Counted from the first letter of the stretch, positions 11,284-24,664 are shown. The stretch is 64,000 nt of DNA from Apostichopus parvimensis (GCA_000934455.1 KN882590.1:122756-186755); one strand, 5' to 3'. Notes: generated by a model from the sequence alone, not told the origin. Translations and numbers: made by a program.

Positions 11284-14200
11284 AGAAAACTGTTAAAATT
11301 TAATCAAAATTTAGTGCAAAGATATATAGATAATGACATTCAACAATTATTATTCCTCATTGTGGATGAGATGATAAATTCATTGAATTTTAAAGTTACT
11401 TGATTTTTTCTTCGTATGATTTTGCATATGTGGAACGTCTTTCAATGTCAGATTCGCATTAGTGATGTCTCGAAGAAAATGCAAGTGCAGTAAAAGTATT
11501 TAAATTTAAGCTACTTTTTTGATGTGATAAAGAAAAAAATGAAAACGCTGTAAATTCGGTCAACGATTATTACTGAAAATTCGTGTATGTATTTGCATAC
11601 GCATACTCCCACCTCCAATTAAAAATAAAAAAAATCATAATAACTTAAGTGACAGGTGACAGGTAATGTGATAATGTGGATATGTTTCTGTACTAAAATT
11701 TGAGTCGACGCTGTTTGTGATAACACGTTGGAAAGTTATGGTTACAACATCATGACTTCGAGATAAATCTTATCAAGACTTCGGAATGAACCTTGTAAAT
11801 TTTGAGGTAAAACATTACATTTTTGACATAAACCGTCAACATTTTAAGATGAAACTTCGAAATTGGTAGGACAGCGTATAGACTTCATTTGTTCTGTTCA
11901 TCAATCGAGAGACTGAACACGTAATATGAAGGTAAAGAAGTATCTCAACCTTCTTAGCTAAATTTGAAAGTGCCAGAAAAACGCATTTCATTGCAGAATA
12001 CATTTATGTAGACATGTAGAAAAAAAATAGAAAGCTGATAAAATGATGTATATATAAACGAGTAAATATCTTATTTAACTGCATGCGATGACAAAGCATG
12101 CTACATAATAATAATAAGAGAGTTCGAAACTTCGATCTGTAAAATCTCACATGAAGAGTGATGACATTATTTCATGTAACTTCTGAGTCAAATATCTAGC
12201 ATGTGAACAATTTCTTTTGTGTTGAAGATTAAAGACACATTATGAATGATTGAATGAAATGCATCTTCGAAAGTAATACGTTTATATTTAGACTATCAAT
12301 TTTATTGCTCATAAAAAAGATGATGAAAATAATCTTTTGAAGCCTTAATCGGCTTCTTAATCCCGATAATGAAAGTACTAATGCAATTTAACTCCGTAGT
12401 GATAAACATAATGAATACAAAGTGGTTTAGTTACAAACATGTACTTCTGATCTATCAACGTGAATTATTAGCATTAAATCAGACTCTAACGTTAAGTAAC
12501 TTCAAATTCCACGCGAAGCTAGTTGAAGCTGAACAAAATTATGAAACAAAGACAGCTAGATCAGTTCTTAATATAAAATGGTTAATATGATTTGTAACTT
12601 GAACTGACATTTCGGTGTTACAATACAAAGGAACAACCAAAAGGAGCCTGGCTCTTTCATGGAGAGAAGTTGTTTACTAGTAAACAAGTTAACTGTCAAG
12701 TCTTTTCATTAGTGTTTCAGTTTCATCTTTATTGAGTTCACATAACGATGACAACCCAAACACACCGTAAGTAAATTCTCAGGTTCAGCTAGACGAAAAG
12801 TGTTTTAACGTTGTGTTGGATGTAATTTTATTGTCACCAATACAAGCCTTCAAATTGTCATTTAGCGTACGGAAGGAAGACTTAGCTCATGCAGGCATCA
12901 GGGGCGTAGCGAGCGGGGGTGGGGGGGGGGTGGGGGGGGAGGTCACACCCCCCAATAATTTGGTCGCTGTCGGCAAATTTTGGGTCTGTCGGCAAAAGGA
13001 GAAAAGGTGAAGAGAGCGGAAGGGGAAGAAAGAAGGAAAGCTGAATAGAGAAAAGGAGAACGGGAGCTTCTTTATCGGTTAGTTCGATTTTCCAGTTCTT
13101 CATCTGATAAACTCATTCACCAATCCAATCACCCGACGCCTGCAAGTTGAAAACCTCTCGGCAAATAACGGATAATGTCACGGACGTCATTATAGCTACT
13201 GTAGCCAGGCTCAGCTAGGCGTAGACAAAGCCGAATTACATTCACCAATGTTCAATCGGATCTGACTTCCTAATTTCAAGCTGCAATTTGTATAATCTAC
13301 TTTCCAATATAAGGTACCGGTATGCAATTTCCAATATAAGGTACCGGTATGCAATTTTTTTCGTTATCCAATTAATTCTTCTTCTGCCGACTGCCATAAA
13401 AATAATATCGAAATTGAAATTCTACGGTGCCAAATTTGACTTAAAATATGCACCAGATTGCATCTTAGGACGTTTCAAAACTAAAAATTTTCCAAGGAGA
13501 GATTCCTGAATAAAATATATAACATCGTATAACTTACTTCTGTATTGAAATTTACAAATGGATTTTCTTACTTGGAAATTGAATCCTTATAAATTATTAA
13601 AAACAAAACAGATAAGAAGTAAAAGTTTAGTTTAGCTACTTGATTATCCATAACTTAATATCTCACTATATTGTACGCCGAGATAAAGCTCTCTATATAA
13701 TACGAACTTATTAATTGATATAATCTCAAACAAGTAGAGATACCTGAGAAAGATACATAACATCGTATAACTTCCTTCTGTATTGAAATTTGCGAAACCA
13801 AAATTTACACAATGGACTTTATTACTTGCAAATTTAATCCTTGTAAATTGTTAAAAACAAAACAGATAAGAAAGTAAAAGTGATGTTAGCTACTTGCTTG
13901 AACATAAAGAAAATTGAAGATAACATGGTGTACTTCAATGCTTCCATAAGTTAAAACTTTATTCGGTTCCATAATGATAAACAAAAGGCATAAAAAGCGA
14001 ATAACGTGTTCGCCTTGGAATAATTCTTAAATTAACTGGTGTCATATACGGAGTTATGCGTGATATAAAATGTATACTCTCCACAAACTTTCTATAATGT
14101 TACTGTGACCATGGCTTCCTTAAGGGGAGGTTTATATTTTAACGCAGCACTGAAACGGACTTTAATGATAAGTTACGTCCGGCATCACTCTTGTTTAAAT

Positions 14201-14389
14201 TAACAGAATTCAAGCACATACAAATCAGTTCTTAGTACAAAATAACTGATAATGTATACTTCAGACAAATTATTACGTAATTGTAGCTTATGAAATGAAC
14301 TGAAATGCCATGAACATGATAGAAAAAACAAGAAAAATAAAAACAAATAAGAGCCTTGCTCTTTCACGTAGACAATTGGTCAGTCATTG
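11284..14389. repeat. Non-coding, with a tandem duplication and a G-rich patch
   Basis: No gene recognised over about 3.1 kb. A diverged duplication lies at about 13497-13645 and 13738-13895 (shared: acatcgtataactt, ctgtattgaaattt, aaaacaaaacagataagaa). A 27-bp unit containing ggtaccggtatgcaattt is doubled at about 13304-13357. At 12900-12940 a caggggcgtagc motif is followed by long G runs. It looks like one end of a transposon, but I found no matching opposite end. Confidence 0.45.
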
Positions 14390-14987
14390 TCGAAATACAA
14401 ATACTTGGAGATTTGTTATTAAGTGACATTTGTTGCTGATTGTAAAGTATAATATATAGGACTTAGAACTAACGTTGAAGTGTTTTTCACTTTCACTACA
14501 GTATAAGGAAGTTGTTACTTTCATTGTATTCTGGTAACAGAAACAAAAAGAATTGACGGTAAAATAACTATCCATTATAAAGGCTAAGCAATATTGAAGG
14601 TTAAACATGAATAGTGAGACTAATGTCCCAAATTGTAGGCGAAGTTTCACCATTAAAAAAATTCCTTTACAGGTATGTACTGCGTGAACACTTGGATACA
14701 TGAAAACGTTCGCCGATACGAAGTTGTTTCAACCGAATAGCAAGTCAGCCTTAACACATGGTATGTATGATTTGTGCATAACATTAAATGAAATATTTCA
14801 CTGTCTAACAAGTCTGTAACAAAAGGAGGAAAACACTAGAAAAGTTTTTAAAGTTTGTAAAGTCAATATGTATAATTGTTGTGGACACACACGGTATCTC
14901 ATACAGTTCAGCTCATTCCGAGCAAAAAAAGAAGCAAAAACAATGGCTTACTTCAGTTATTATGTCTCCTAGGTATCCAGTTACGTA
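14390..14987 (+). promoter_or_regulatory. Gene A upstream region, conserved with gene B
   Basis: This region aligns throughout with about 24665-25497, upstream of gene B. Shared landmarks are actaacgttgaagtg, acagtataaggaag, gtattctggtaacagaaac, gtcccaaattgtagg, catgaaaacgttcgcc and aagtcagccttaacac. The duplication that made A and B therefore copied the 5' flank and probably the promoter and untranslated exon too. I could not identify a TATA box or a start site with confidence. Confidence 0.55.
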
Positions 14988-17900
14988 ATGTGGATATATA
15001 CCATCACTATCAATGCACTGTTGGTATTTTTACTACCAGTAGGTAAGTGTACTGCAATTGTTATGGAATTTTTCAAGTTTATTCGAATTCGATTAAACTG
15101 ATACAATGACCATTATTCAATATAAAATGCGTACGAATCGCATACAGGTCACCGAAACAGTAAAGAGGATTAAATATATCACTGAATTTAACCCTTCAAT
15201 AAGAGATTTGAGACTGGCCAAGGAAACACTCTGTCCTCTATGCCAGAGGCCAACAGAACAAAGTACTTCCAAACATTCAATTGCACCCATGATTTAAATA
15301 TAGATTACCACATTTGTCTGAATAAGTTTAATCCTCAGTGTTATGTAAGTTTCAAATTCTAACTTGAAGTAAGTACCTGAAGTATCATTAAAGTGACATA
15401 GTGAGACTGTTTCCTTGTGTTCATATTGACAGTTGCAAACGACGGCATACTATATGTTCCACTTGGAGAATCAATAGCATTAAGGTGCTCCCACGAAGAT
15501 AAAGATGTAGATAAATTCGTGTGGAAGTTTAACAACAAAGTTCTTTATGCAGATTCATTTGACCCAAAAGATATCGGATTTGCAAATGTTTATGGCTATA
15601 GTAACCACAGCTACAATTCATACTTGTATATCGAGGAGACTCGAGTGAAGAATGCCGGAGAATACACTTGTTTCATCGATGGTACAATACGACGGGAAAT
15701 CTACGTCAATGTGACAGGTAAACATTCTGGTTAATGATTTTTTTCTGGTTCTAATGGGGCTACGAGTAATTAGAATTGTAACTTACATATCCTTCTGTTG
15801 GATCAGCTTGAATTATAATTGATTTAGTAAATATTCATTACCATATTGATGTTCAACTAAACTCACATTAAAGTTCGTTAATTACATGAACTATATTTTG
15901 TTGTTTCATTTCATAAAAGGTACACACTGTATTACTATTGATGTGTTTTCCGGGAAATAATCTAGTCGGCCGTGCTTTGTCACTTGCATAATATCAATCT
16001 TTCCATGTGTCATATTCCAATTGACAGATGCAAATGACAACACAAGATGGGTTATTTTGGGCGAATCAATTACATTAAGCTGCTCAAATGAAGATGATAA
16101 CGTGCAACCAGCAGTATGGAAGTTTAACAATCGAACCCTATATGCATCCAGCACCTACATTAATCCAGCAGAGCTTGGATTTGAAAATGTTCAGGGCTAT
16201 AATAACATCACCGGTGGTTCTTTTTTGCACATCGAAGACATTCGTTTCGATAATGCAGGAATCTACACGTGTATCATCAAAGGTGCAATACGAATTGTAT
16301 TCCATATTAATGTAGCAGGTAAGCGTTCAGTTGATTAATTAAGGATCTTTCGTCCTAGTTGTAAATAAACATTTTAACTGGAAGTTAACTTGTCATAGCT
16401 GGACGAGTAAGATTTCACAATAGCGAATAAACTGTCTACTGCGTTTTGTTTCGAAGAAGTATTGAGTAAGATCAAGACAACAAAATGAAGGAACAAAAAA
16501 AAAATAAAACCGACGGAAGGCTCACTTCTACCACAAACAATCCACAAATAAAAAACCAAGAAAAAAACAAAGTCAAAAACAAAACACACGCAGATGAAAA
16601 TAGAAAGCAACTAGAAAAAAAAAGCACGACATTAAACTCAACCTGAAACAGCCCTAAAGACCAGACCAATCACACCAACTCCTCAGCGGACAACAAACAA
16701 CAACAAACAAGGCATAGACAAGCACAACAAACATGAAAACAGAAACAAACCAAAACAAAAATGAACGCAGAAAAACACAACAACAAAAATCGTTCTATCA
16801 AACACGATTGACACGAAAACTACACTAAAAATCAAACAACAACAAACACGAGCACACCAAACACAACAAACATGAATGGAGTAACACACACAGCGAAAAG
16901 TAAGCCCAAATGAGAACACAAACAAAAATCATCAACCAAAACACAACATAATTGAAAAATAAACAAACAATAAAACAAAAACAGACGCCACGACACTAAA
17001 AAAAACCAAAAGGGAAGGAGACTCAAAAAAACGAAGCAGAAAGTCGTCTTACAAACAGAAATAAAAAGCATAAATAAAAAATAAGAAAAAGTTAAAAATA
17101 AACAAAACAGAGAATAAAAACGTAAACCACAACGCTAAAAAAGGCGAAAACTAGAAATGAAAGCAAAAAAACAAGCAGAGATATTGATTGGATTTCAGAA
17201 AGCAATTGATAGTATCACAAATGAAATCCATTAAAAAAATAGGCCATATCAATACAAGCACCAACAAAAGAAAAAAAAATAAAGTATACACAGGAATAGT
17301 TAAAAAAAAAATTTCCTTTGGGAAATTGCCCGTTTGGAAAACAACGCCCCAAAACCTTTGGAAATAAATGTCACCATAAATTTCTCTTCTCATAGTTTTT
17401 TCCGACATGAACTATGTTCTCGTATTTTCTGGAGTGGCTGTAATTGTACTGGTCTGCATTGTAACGATCATTCTATGCGTGGTACCGTGCAAGAAGAAGA
17501 AGAAGAAATCAGGTAGTAGTATTAACCAAAACGCTTAATTTTGTAGAAATTAAAGTATATTGTTTCGTTAAAATATGCTAAATGTAACCCGGAAGGAAGT
17601 CAACTGTATGTTTTGCATCTGGAATGCCAGTTTGAAGAAATCGTATAGCAAAATAGCTATATAAATGGCCTCTATCACACACCGTTATCGCTACGCATGA
17701 TAGCCGACGCTTTTATCAGGAATAACATACTACGATTTGGAAAACTGACTATATTTTTTCAAAGATTGGTTTCGGATTATATTCAAATATCCTAAATAAA
17801 TCTCAAATGGTTATTGATCATATCTCTCAAAGAAGTCACTTCGACTATACCAATCAATGATTACCTGTTTTCGTGTTTTTACGAAGCGGATCTTACGTCC

Positions 17901-18719
17901 AATATAAAAAGGAGATAAGGAAACTTTTCAAGAAGATTCATGGAATTATGTTTAAACAAAATGATTCAATCGTCGTTACTACAAAGGCAAGAGTCATGTT
18001 ATCGTGAAAGCAACTGAAGACAAGGTAATGTTATTATTTCATGTTGTATCAATAAATGGAGGCAATTTAACAAACAAAGAGAAAAGTATTGATAGTTGCT
18101 TATTGCAAATTTACACAAAGTATCAATGTAAAAATAATAAATGTAATATTCTGCAGATACTCATCTCGAAATGAGATTGCGATTGAGATTTGTCGGAATA
18201 GTATTTTCATTTTACTACACATATATTATAACAAATAGTTTACTTTCTCATCAGGTTATCGATTATGCAAATCGAGAGCGTCCTTTGTGTTTCGACATCT
18301 ATTTCTTTCTTACGCAGACAAACGTCACTTACATAGTTATGAGGAATACTCTCATGAAAATTTAAGACGAAAACATAACACTGGTTTGTGGTTAACCGTT
18401 TCCGCTGTCAAGTATGTAATTAAGAATTTTATCGCCGACAAAGCTGGTAATTGGAATTCATGTGATACCTGTTTACTCATTCCTTTGGAAAAGACCGATA
18501 GTGTCAAGACAGCAATGTAAGTAAGTTTACTTTTTAGGTTCTGAAAGCGTTTTTATGTCCAAATTTTTAGTAACTCACATGTAACGAAACATAGGAAAAA
18601 AGTCTGAATAAAGTCTTTTACTATTCTATGTCTTAAATTATTTCATTAATAATGTTTTTTACTCTTTCAGTGTCATCAGCCGGAGTCGTCCTGAAGCAAT
18701 GACAGATGATTGTATTTAA
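14988..18719 (+). CDS. Gene A: two-Ig transmembrane receptor, no kinase
   Basis: Predicted exons are 14988-15042 (signal peptide [18 protein letters not shown]), 15433-15717 (Ig1), 16028-16318 (Ig2), 17396-17512 (TM), 18255-18516 and 18671-18719 (tail). All splice sites are GT/AG and the phases agree (1,1,1,1,2), giving about 352 residues. The first four exons are close copies of gene B's. B's membrane-proximal domain exon is missing, and its place is taken by an A-rich block. No kinase exons follow. The tail exons are new and form one continuous frame but match no domain that I know. A role as a cell-surface recognition receptor is inferred from the architecture. It could also be a decaying half-gene: the Ig and TM exons are solid, the tail is much less sure. 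Further possible exons: 19544-19589 and 20220-20257. Confidence 0.6.
15433..15717 (+). CDS. Gene A exon 2: V-type Ig domain 1
   Basis: The symmetric phase 1-1 exon encodes 95 residues. B-strand cysteine in ALRCSHED, core tryptophan in VWKFNNK, and the DxGxYxC-like end NAGEYTCFID. Compared with gene B's Ig1 it differs mostly in the loops after the first cysteine and in the middle (GYSNHSYNSY), where B is three residues shorter. Confidence 0.9.
16028..16318 (+). CDS. Gene A exon 3: V-type Ig domain 2
   Basis: The phase 1-1 exon encodes 97 residues with TLSCSNED, VWKFNNR and NAGIYTCIIKG as Ig landmarks. About 86 of 97 residues match gene B's Ig2, so this domain is better conserved than Ig1. Confidence 0.9.
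16475..17335. repeat. A-rich, T-poor low-complexity block
   Basis: For about 860 bases the + strand is made of A with some C and G and very little T (for example caaacaacaacaaacaagg, aacacaacaacaaaaatcg). Long open frames on the - strand here are a by-product of this skew and encode Phe/Val/Cys/Leu-rich nonsense. The block lies exactly where gene B has its membrane-proximal Ig exon. Homology with B stops at about 16475 and resumes at about 17375. Confidence 0.8.
17396..17512 (+). CDS. Gene A exon 4: transmembrane segment
   Basis: The phase 1-1 exon of 39 codons encodes YVLVFSGVAVIVLVCIVTII, then a basic stop-transfer stretch of six lysines. It aligns closely with gene B's exon 27796-27909. 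Confidence 0.85.
18255..18719 (+). CDS. Gene A putative tail exons
   Basis: Exon 18255-18516 (acceptor tttctcatcag, donor gtaagtaag) continues the TM frame for 87 codons: GYRLCKSR, FLSYADKRHLHSYEEY, WLTVSAVKYVIKNF. Exon 18671-18719 joins in phase 2 and ends EAMTDDCI and a stop. The region is tyrosine-rich but has no clear ITIM or ITAM, and I recognise no domain. It could be the real cytoplasmic tail or a chance open frame. Confidence 0.35.
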
Positions 18720-20368
18720 AATTTGCAAACGAAGATGTGCGGTGAGATGACTTTTTCTCTCTCTACGTGTTGAAGTGTATGTAATTAGTGTTTACTCTCT
18801 AAGATTAATGTCTTGACCACACATATTTTACACATGTGGGTAAACATAATCATGATAAGATAGTAATCAGTTGACATTTAAAATGTAGTCATTCGCATTA
18901 AATTTGGCGTTCAATATGCATCATTCGCTACATAGAGAGAAAAAAATATTATAAAGGTCATGAAAAAGAGACTGTTAAATGCTCAGGAGGTAAATTGTCC
19001 GTAAATAACAACTTATTGAGAGAAACGAATACAAGAAAAGAAAGTATATAAAACGTATATTGATAACAGGTAATAAACTAAAATATTAGTTATTATTCAC
19101 CATCAGTATTCATCTTGAAAAGTTCATAGTATGATGATTATTAGTACAATAAAAATATCCAATTATAATTGAGCCATTTACAATTAGCCTTTTTATGTCT
19201 TGAAACAAATCCGTTGGCGATATTAAAGTATTTAGATAAAAATTTCAGTCATATTTCCAGTTTTGTAGACTCCTTGTTTCATTTGGACGCTCTGCAAAAT
19301 TAAGCTAGCGATCTTCTTCTGGGTATCTCCGGTATTAGTTATTTGACAATTACTTTGTCCTCACGGCTACAACCCTCTTTGGTATATTATATCAGCATTT
19401 GAGACACTCTTCCTCTAAATATCTGCTAACCACTTCAGAAAACACCTCAATTCAATTATTTACTTTGGTTCTTATGCGCTGAATTTAGTCGATAAACGGT
19501 TGTGTATAAAATTATTTTTATTCCCTTTGTATCTTTATTCTAGAAAAGTGGAGAAGCTGCCAATGGAACAACCTTCGAAGAAATGGGTGGTAAGCTAGTT
19601 TTCAAACAGTTAATAAACATACTGCAATTGTTTGGAAAGTAAAATATTCGTTACCTACACGTAATTTCCATCAAATATTTAATATGTCGCCAGTTAGATC
19701 TTTTTACCTTATCTATCGATAACTAAAGGTAATAACCAAAATTGATAAAACCAGAATAATTAACTATTCTTAATATGCTTCCATGGAGTTAATTGAACAA
19801 TTCATAATCGGTACGTTTGATTTGAAGTTATCACTCCAAATATCTATTTTCACATTTGTAGATATGATATAGTATAATATAGTATCTCACAATGTCTCGA
19901 AATTCTTTAACTCAAGGCAGGAAAATTAAACTCATTCGTCCAATAACTACTTTAGTTATCATTTATTATTTGCGTTGTAGTTGTCGAGTGATCCAATATT
20001 TTTTTAAACAAACGTAGTGGATAATTTGTTGTTAAAAGAACATATCATTTATATTTTCCAAGATTTTGCTACAAAGATACCCAAATGAAGGAAACTTGCA
20101 ACTAAGTATCGTTGTTCGGTTACTGACCTAACATCTCATTTGTTATTTCCTCACGATAGTTGATGTGGTACACGCGAATTTATTTTAGTATCATTGGTTC
20201 TACTCTTAGCAAAGAGCGATGGAAGACGCAAAAAGAAGAAACCCTGAAGCTATTCGAACAGATAATCAGCAAATGAATGTTTAAAGACAATGGATCGTGG
20301 CGGGTAGTTTCATCTAGCAGAATGAACAAGTGTATACATGTTTTTCATAGAGAAGTCAATAGGATAAT
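18720..20368 (+). other. Mostly non-coding; two weak exon candidates
   Basis: Exon-like 19544-19589 (acceptor attctag, donor G|GTAAGC, KSGEAANGTTFEEMG) and 20220-20257 (basic end GRRKKKP then stop) would join in frame with each other. Nothing links them firmly to gene A. The rest is AT-rich DNA without recognisable content. Confidence 0.2.
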
Positions 20369-20637
20369 TTATCCTACACAACTTGAGCGTCTACAGTACT
20401 TAGTAATAAGTCCGTCCACATATATTTGGGACAATCGACACTGACGTCGTCCTTCGTAATGGTGCAGATGAGTTACATTTCCACATTGACAGTCAAACAG
20501 ATCCATGTCAGCCACCACGTCGTATTTTTTTGAGTAAAGATACTCCCTAGATCGCCGGAAATGACCCTTTCCGGGCCTGATAAACGAAGAATAAATAGGT
20601 GTCATCGCCATTTTGTCAGAAAATTACACCAACAAAA
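20369..20637 (-). repeat. 80-codon open frame sharing a segment with the hAT-type element
   Basis: On the minus strand an ATG-led frame of 80 codons starts MAMTPIYSSFIRPGKGHF and continues cysteine/histidine-rich (FDCQCGNVTHLHHYEG). Its first part and about 25 bases upstream match the interior of the hAT-type element at 1050-1176, which has an in-frame 12-base insertion and then diverges. It may be an exon of an unknown gene or part of a larger transposon. No terminal repeats found here. Confidence 0.4.
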
Positions 20638-23600
20638 TGCGTTGGTTCTTACATTTTGTCAAATATAATTTAGCACATGGTTTTAAACTAATTATGTTAA
20701 CAGAATGTTTTATTCAATATCAGTTTTTCTTTTTTGAAAAATGAATTTGTAATCGATTAAATTTATACTTTCATCACATTGTCAACATGTTCAATATCTA
20801 CTGTGAAAGTTATTTGGTGTAGAAGTGTCTTCCTGTAGCATTACATTGATGAAAAAATATTAACTTTAAAGAAAGGTCAGAACTTTTAAATCAGGATCGG
20901 TGAGTGGTCAAAGTCCAACTGTTGATGTAGTATAAACTATGGCGTGTCTTTTGCTGTTAATAATAAATAGTTAATAATGCTATAATTTAAATTAATGCAA
21001 GACGGTTCAAATTGATCCAGCAATATCAAAAAAAGAATATTTTTCCAATTTGAACAAATCGTTCACATGAAACATTTTCAGAACCTCTTTTAACATTTCA
21101 GTTCAGAACATGAACGGTGTAAGTGCAGTTTGAAACGAACGTAATCGTAATCTGTCTATATGGACTAAACAAAGAGTGTTTGTAATTAAATGAAGTTCAA
21201 CTAAATCTGTGTGTTGATTTGTACCGGTGTCAAGCAAACACAACTGAACTTCAATTAATTATATATATAAGTGTGTGAATAACAATATTATACGCTGTTT
21301 TATTGCTCTCTTAAGTTTATTCTTGGTTTATAAAGCCGTACTTTAGTGCAGTTAAATATTAATGTATCTAGTTAGTAACCAATATTGAATGAAATGACAT
21401 ACAAAACGATGTCCAAAGGTTGTTTTCTCTAGAGATCGACATGCTTGTTTCATGATCGTTAAAGGGGCATGGTAAAACCAGTTTTGTCTTTGTGGTTTCA
21501 TCACCGCTTCATAGATAAGTCTTTTCTTGAGAGAGTGAAGAAAGGAAGACAAGGAACAAATATCCACAATGGTAGGATGGTAACAAAAAAACTCAAACAC
21601 AAATCTAGTGCCATATCATCCTTGATTCATATCGACCCATTACTGTGTAATATGCAATTGTCATAGCCACGGATTGTAAAGTACAAATATGTGTGTGGCG
21701 GATTAAATACTGTAGTGACATATTCATCAAATGTTTAAATTCTACCTCTCTACCCAATGGAACTATGGATTGACGTCTCCCCTAACTTTAGAAAACTCTT
21801 TACTTCCTATAGCTGCACTTCTGCGGTTCTGTGAAAGTTTCATTTAACTGTTGTTCCCAAAGACAAATTTATCGACTGAAAGAGTTCAGGACAGTTTGCC
21901 ACATATTTGATTTTGTTAGCTTGAACATCTGGGACTGATATCGGATTCCCTGAACAAGTAAGAGGAAATGATTAATTCGCTTTATGTATCCCCTACAAAA
22001 TGATTACGCATAACAACAAACGCAGATAAGAACAAAGTATGAAACATTCAAACGTCTCGTTACTGTTTCCCTTTAATATTCGCTTGGAATAATTAGCTGG
22101 TTCTAACGTTATATAGACTGTAAAGTTAACTTTCGTAGATGCTATTTCTTTAATTGATGGCTGTTAATGATTTGTCTTTTTATACCCTATGTAATTATTT
22201 ACAGCGTGTTTTACTTCCTCATTGCTTCAAGTGTTACGTTAGTTAAACGCTTCACTTTTATGTACGTAAACAGTTAGTTCTGTGTTTGTCCTATAGAGCC
22301 TTTGTTCGCAATTCAATAAATTGTTATCCTTTTGTCTAATTTATACTCATAGTAATTATTGAAATTATATATGTACTTCCAATTTGTCCACTGTTTCTGT
22401 TTGTATTTCAGGCTTACGAATTTTTGCATGATCTTTTCAGTGCCTATAATTTTCATTATTTTTCTGAATTAGGATAGACGCTTACTTATTGCTTTCGAAA
22501 TAGTGTTTATTATCAATACAAGCAAATACATAATATTTCAAGTTGCATAAAGTCGGCTAAGCAAGAGGGCAATGATCCCTTCTGTAAATGTACAAAAACC
22601 TATCTTCATTTATTCAAATAATCCAAAGTTCCTTTATAAAGCACCAGTATCAACAAAAGTTGTTCAAGGTGCTATGGGACAGTTACATGACATTAACTAT
22701 TGTACGATTGTTCAAACAGGTAATGTTTTAGCAGTTTCTTGATAATGACATCAGCCTGAGCGTTTTCCTTACGTTTTGGAAGATTGTTCCACTCTTTGGG
22801 ACCGAAACAAGAAAAAGAATGATCAGTAAAGGTCACACATTATGTAGGCCTGGATAAATCAGAGACGACAGCAGTGTGAAAAATGATCCTGGTGGCACCA
22901 TAATAGTACCTATACTACTGACACTCAGAAAGTGTCTGGCGTACGTCGTTTTGTAAAGAGAAAACTTTTGCACATACTTTAGGACGGTTTTGACTCAGAT
23001 TGAGGACGCTGATTAAGTATTCAGAATTTACAGAGTCACCGAATCAACTTTACCGGCCTTAGATTTCTCGATATCTTAAGGAGTCTACGGGGAGTGAGGG
23101 GTCAATCAAAGGACAATAAAGACTAATGGCGCCTAGTCCCTTAAACATTGAATTAGCGCGCAATGGGTCTCTAAATATTACTTTATAACTCTCTATGACT
23201 GCTACCTTTCCAAACAATGCAATTGAAAAGATATTTGGCCTTTGAAAGAGGGATGCAATAAATAGATAATCCTTTGCATTTTGACTTCTTCCTTTAATTC
23301 CTTACGGCTATCTGTGATTCTACTACCGAATGTTTACAACAAGTAGAGCGTTTGCAATTCCGGTTTGCTACAAATATTACTCTCTATTCTTACCTATTCC
23401 CTTCCCCCTTATTTATGTACCTAACCACACAAACACTTTCTTTAATGATTACATTGACATTTGTCAACGATGTATAGTAAGTTAATTTCAGCTGCTCCGT
23501 AAGCCAGCCGTGTATCATTGACAAGCTGTGATGTTTTTTCAAAGCGTAACCATATCAAAAGCTACAAATCCAGCGAATTTATGCAAATTAAATATTTCGT

Positions 23601-24664
23601 CATAGGAAAAACAGGTACAGCGACGAATATTTAGTGACATATATTTTCAGTACGATGACATATTATTTTAGGTACAACGACATATATTGTTGCTTTTTTT
23701 GCGTTCCGTACGAAACGATTAGACTTTCACTTTTGACAGTTAACGAGAAGTTGATTGTAGATATAAGCTCCCATGCTCAAGTGGTAAAAAGGCAATCTAG
23801 TTAAGAAATATATTCGTGGATCTCAATAATTCCGAAAACAAATTTAAGAAATCCAAAGTAATTTTTAAAACATACATTTCAAATGAATTAAATCTGTATA
23901 AATGATAAGAAGGGATAGATGGCAGTCTATTAAAATGAAATTAACGTTGGATTACTGTAACGTTGGCTGTGAAAGATTGATAGATTGATAGATTGATTGA
24001 TAGATTGAATTCATTCATGACATTGGTTCAAATACTAAATTGGCTTACAGAAATGGCTAAATGCATATAATGCATCAACGCATATATGGCAAGTTCATAG
24101 GAAACACATATTGAGAAACGATAAAGGTAGGTAAACAATGCAAATAACAACGATTCTGTAATCGTGGCGGCTTAAATTATATTTCTTTGATCAAAGTAAA
24201 GCTTGAAAGAATTACTGGATACAATTACTACTACACCATTAGCCACGCAATGCTGACACACTATAGGTGAATCAATCTGGATATAGATAATCGATTGGGC
24301 AAGCGGGTGGTGGTGGGTTGTGAGATAGAGGTTATGTCATTTGAGGCAGACCTATTTCACAAGCGCAGTATAACATATGAACAAGACTGAACAGATAGTT
24401 AGAATACACGGAATGTAACCACTCCGTCCATTCATTACTTGTCCAGAGGAGGAGAACGATATTATTATCCTTATGTCATGTCTTAATCGTTAGAAGATAT
24501 TTGGTTGCTTAACGATAAACATATTTGTGGCATAATTTATTTAGATTATTTTGACTGTCATGTGTTACCATTATATTCCAAAGCCATGGGAAGAGATCAA
24601 GGAAGGAGTCTGAACGCCAAACTAATTTTCAGTTAAGTAATAAGATAACCAACCCTATGATACT
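20638..24664. other. Non-coding stretch
   Basis: No gene recognised over 4 kb. About 22560-23060 is less AT-rich than its surroundings and reads like an old interspersed repeat (for example gttccactctttgggaccga), which I cannot classify. A (gatt/gata) microsatellite lies at about 23971-24008. The remainder is plain AT-rich sequence. Confidence 0.4.

Noticed and set aside
12897-12945. caggggcgtagc end with long G runs, like a transposon terminus
   Set aside because: No matching inverted end or target duplication within 1 kb.
16374-17408. Several long minus-strand open frames rich in Phe, Val, Cys and Leu
   Set aside because: They result from the T-poor composition of the + strand block. There is no domain, no start context and no counterpart in gene B.
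18255-18516. TIR-domain-like reading of FLSYAD in gene A's putative tail
   Set aside because: Only a few residues resemble a TIR box. The order of motifs does not fit, and the exon is too short.
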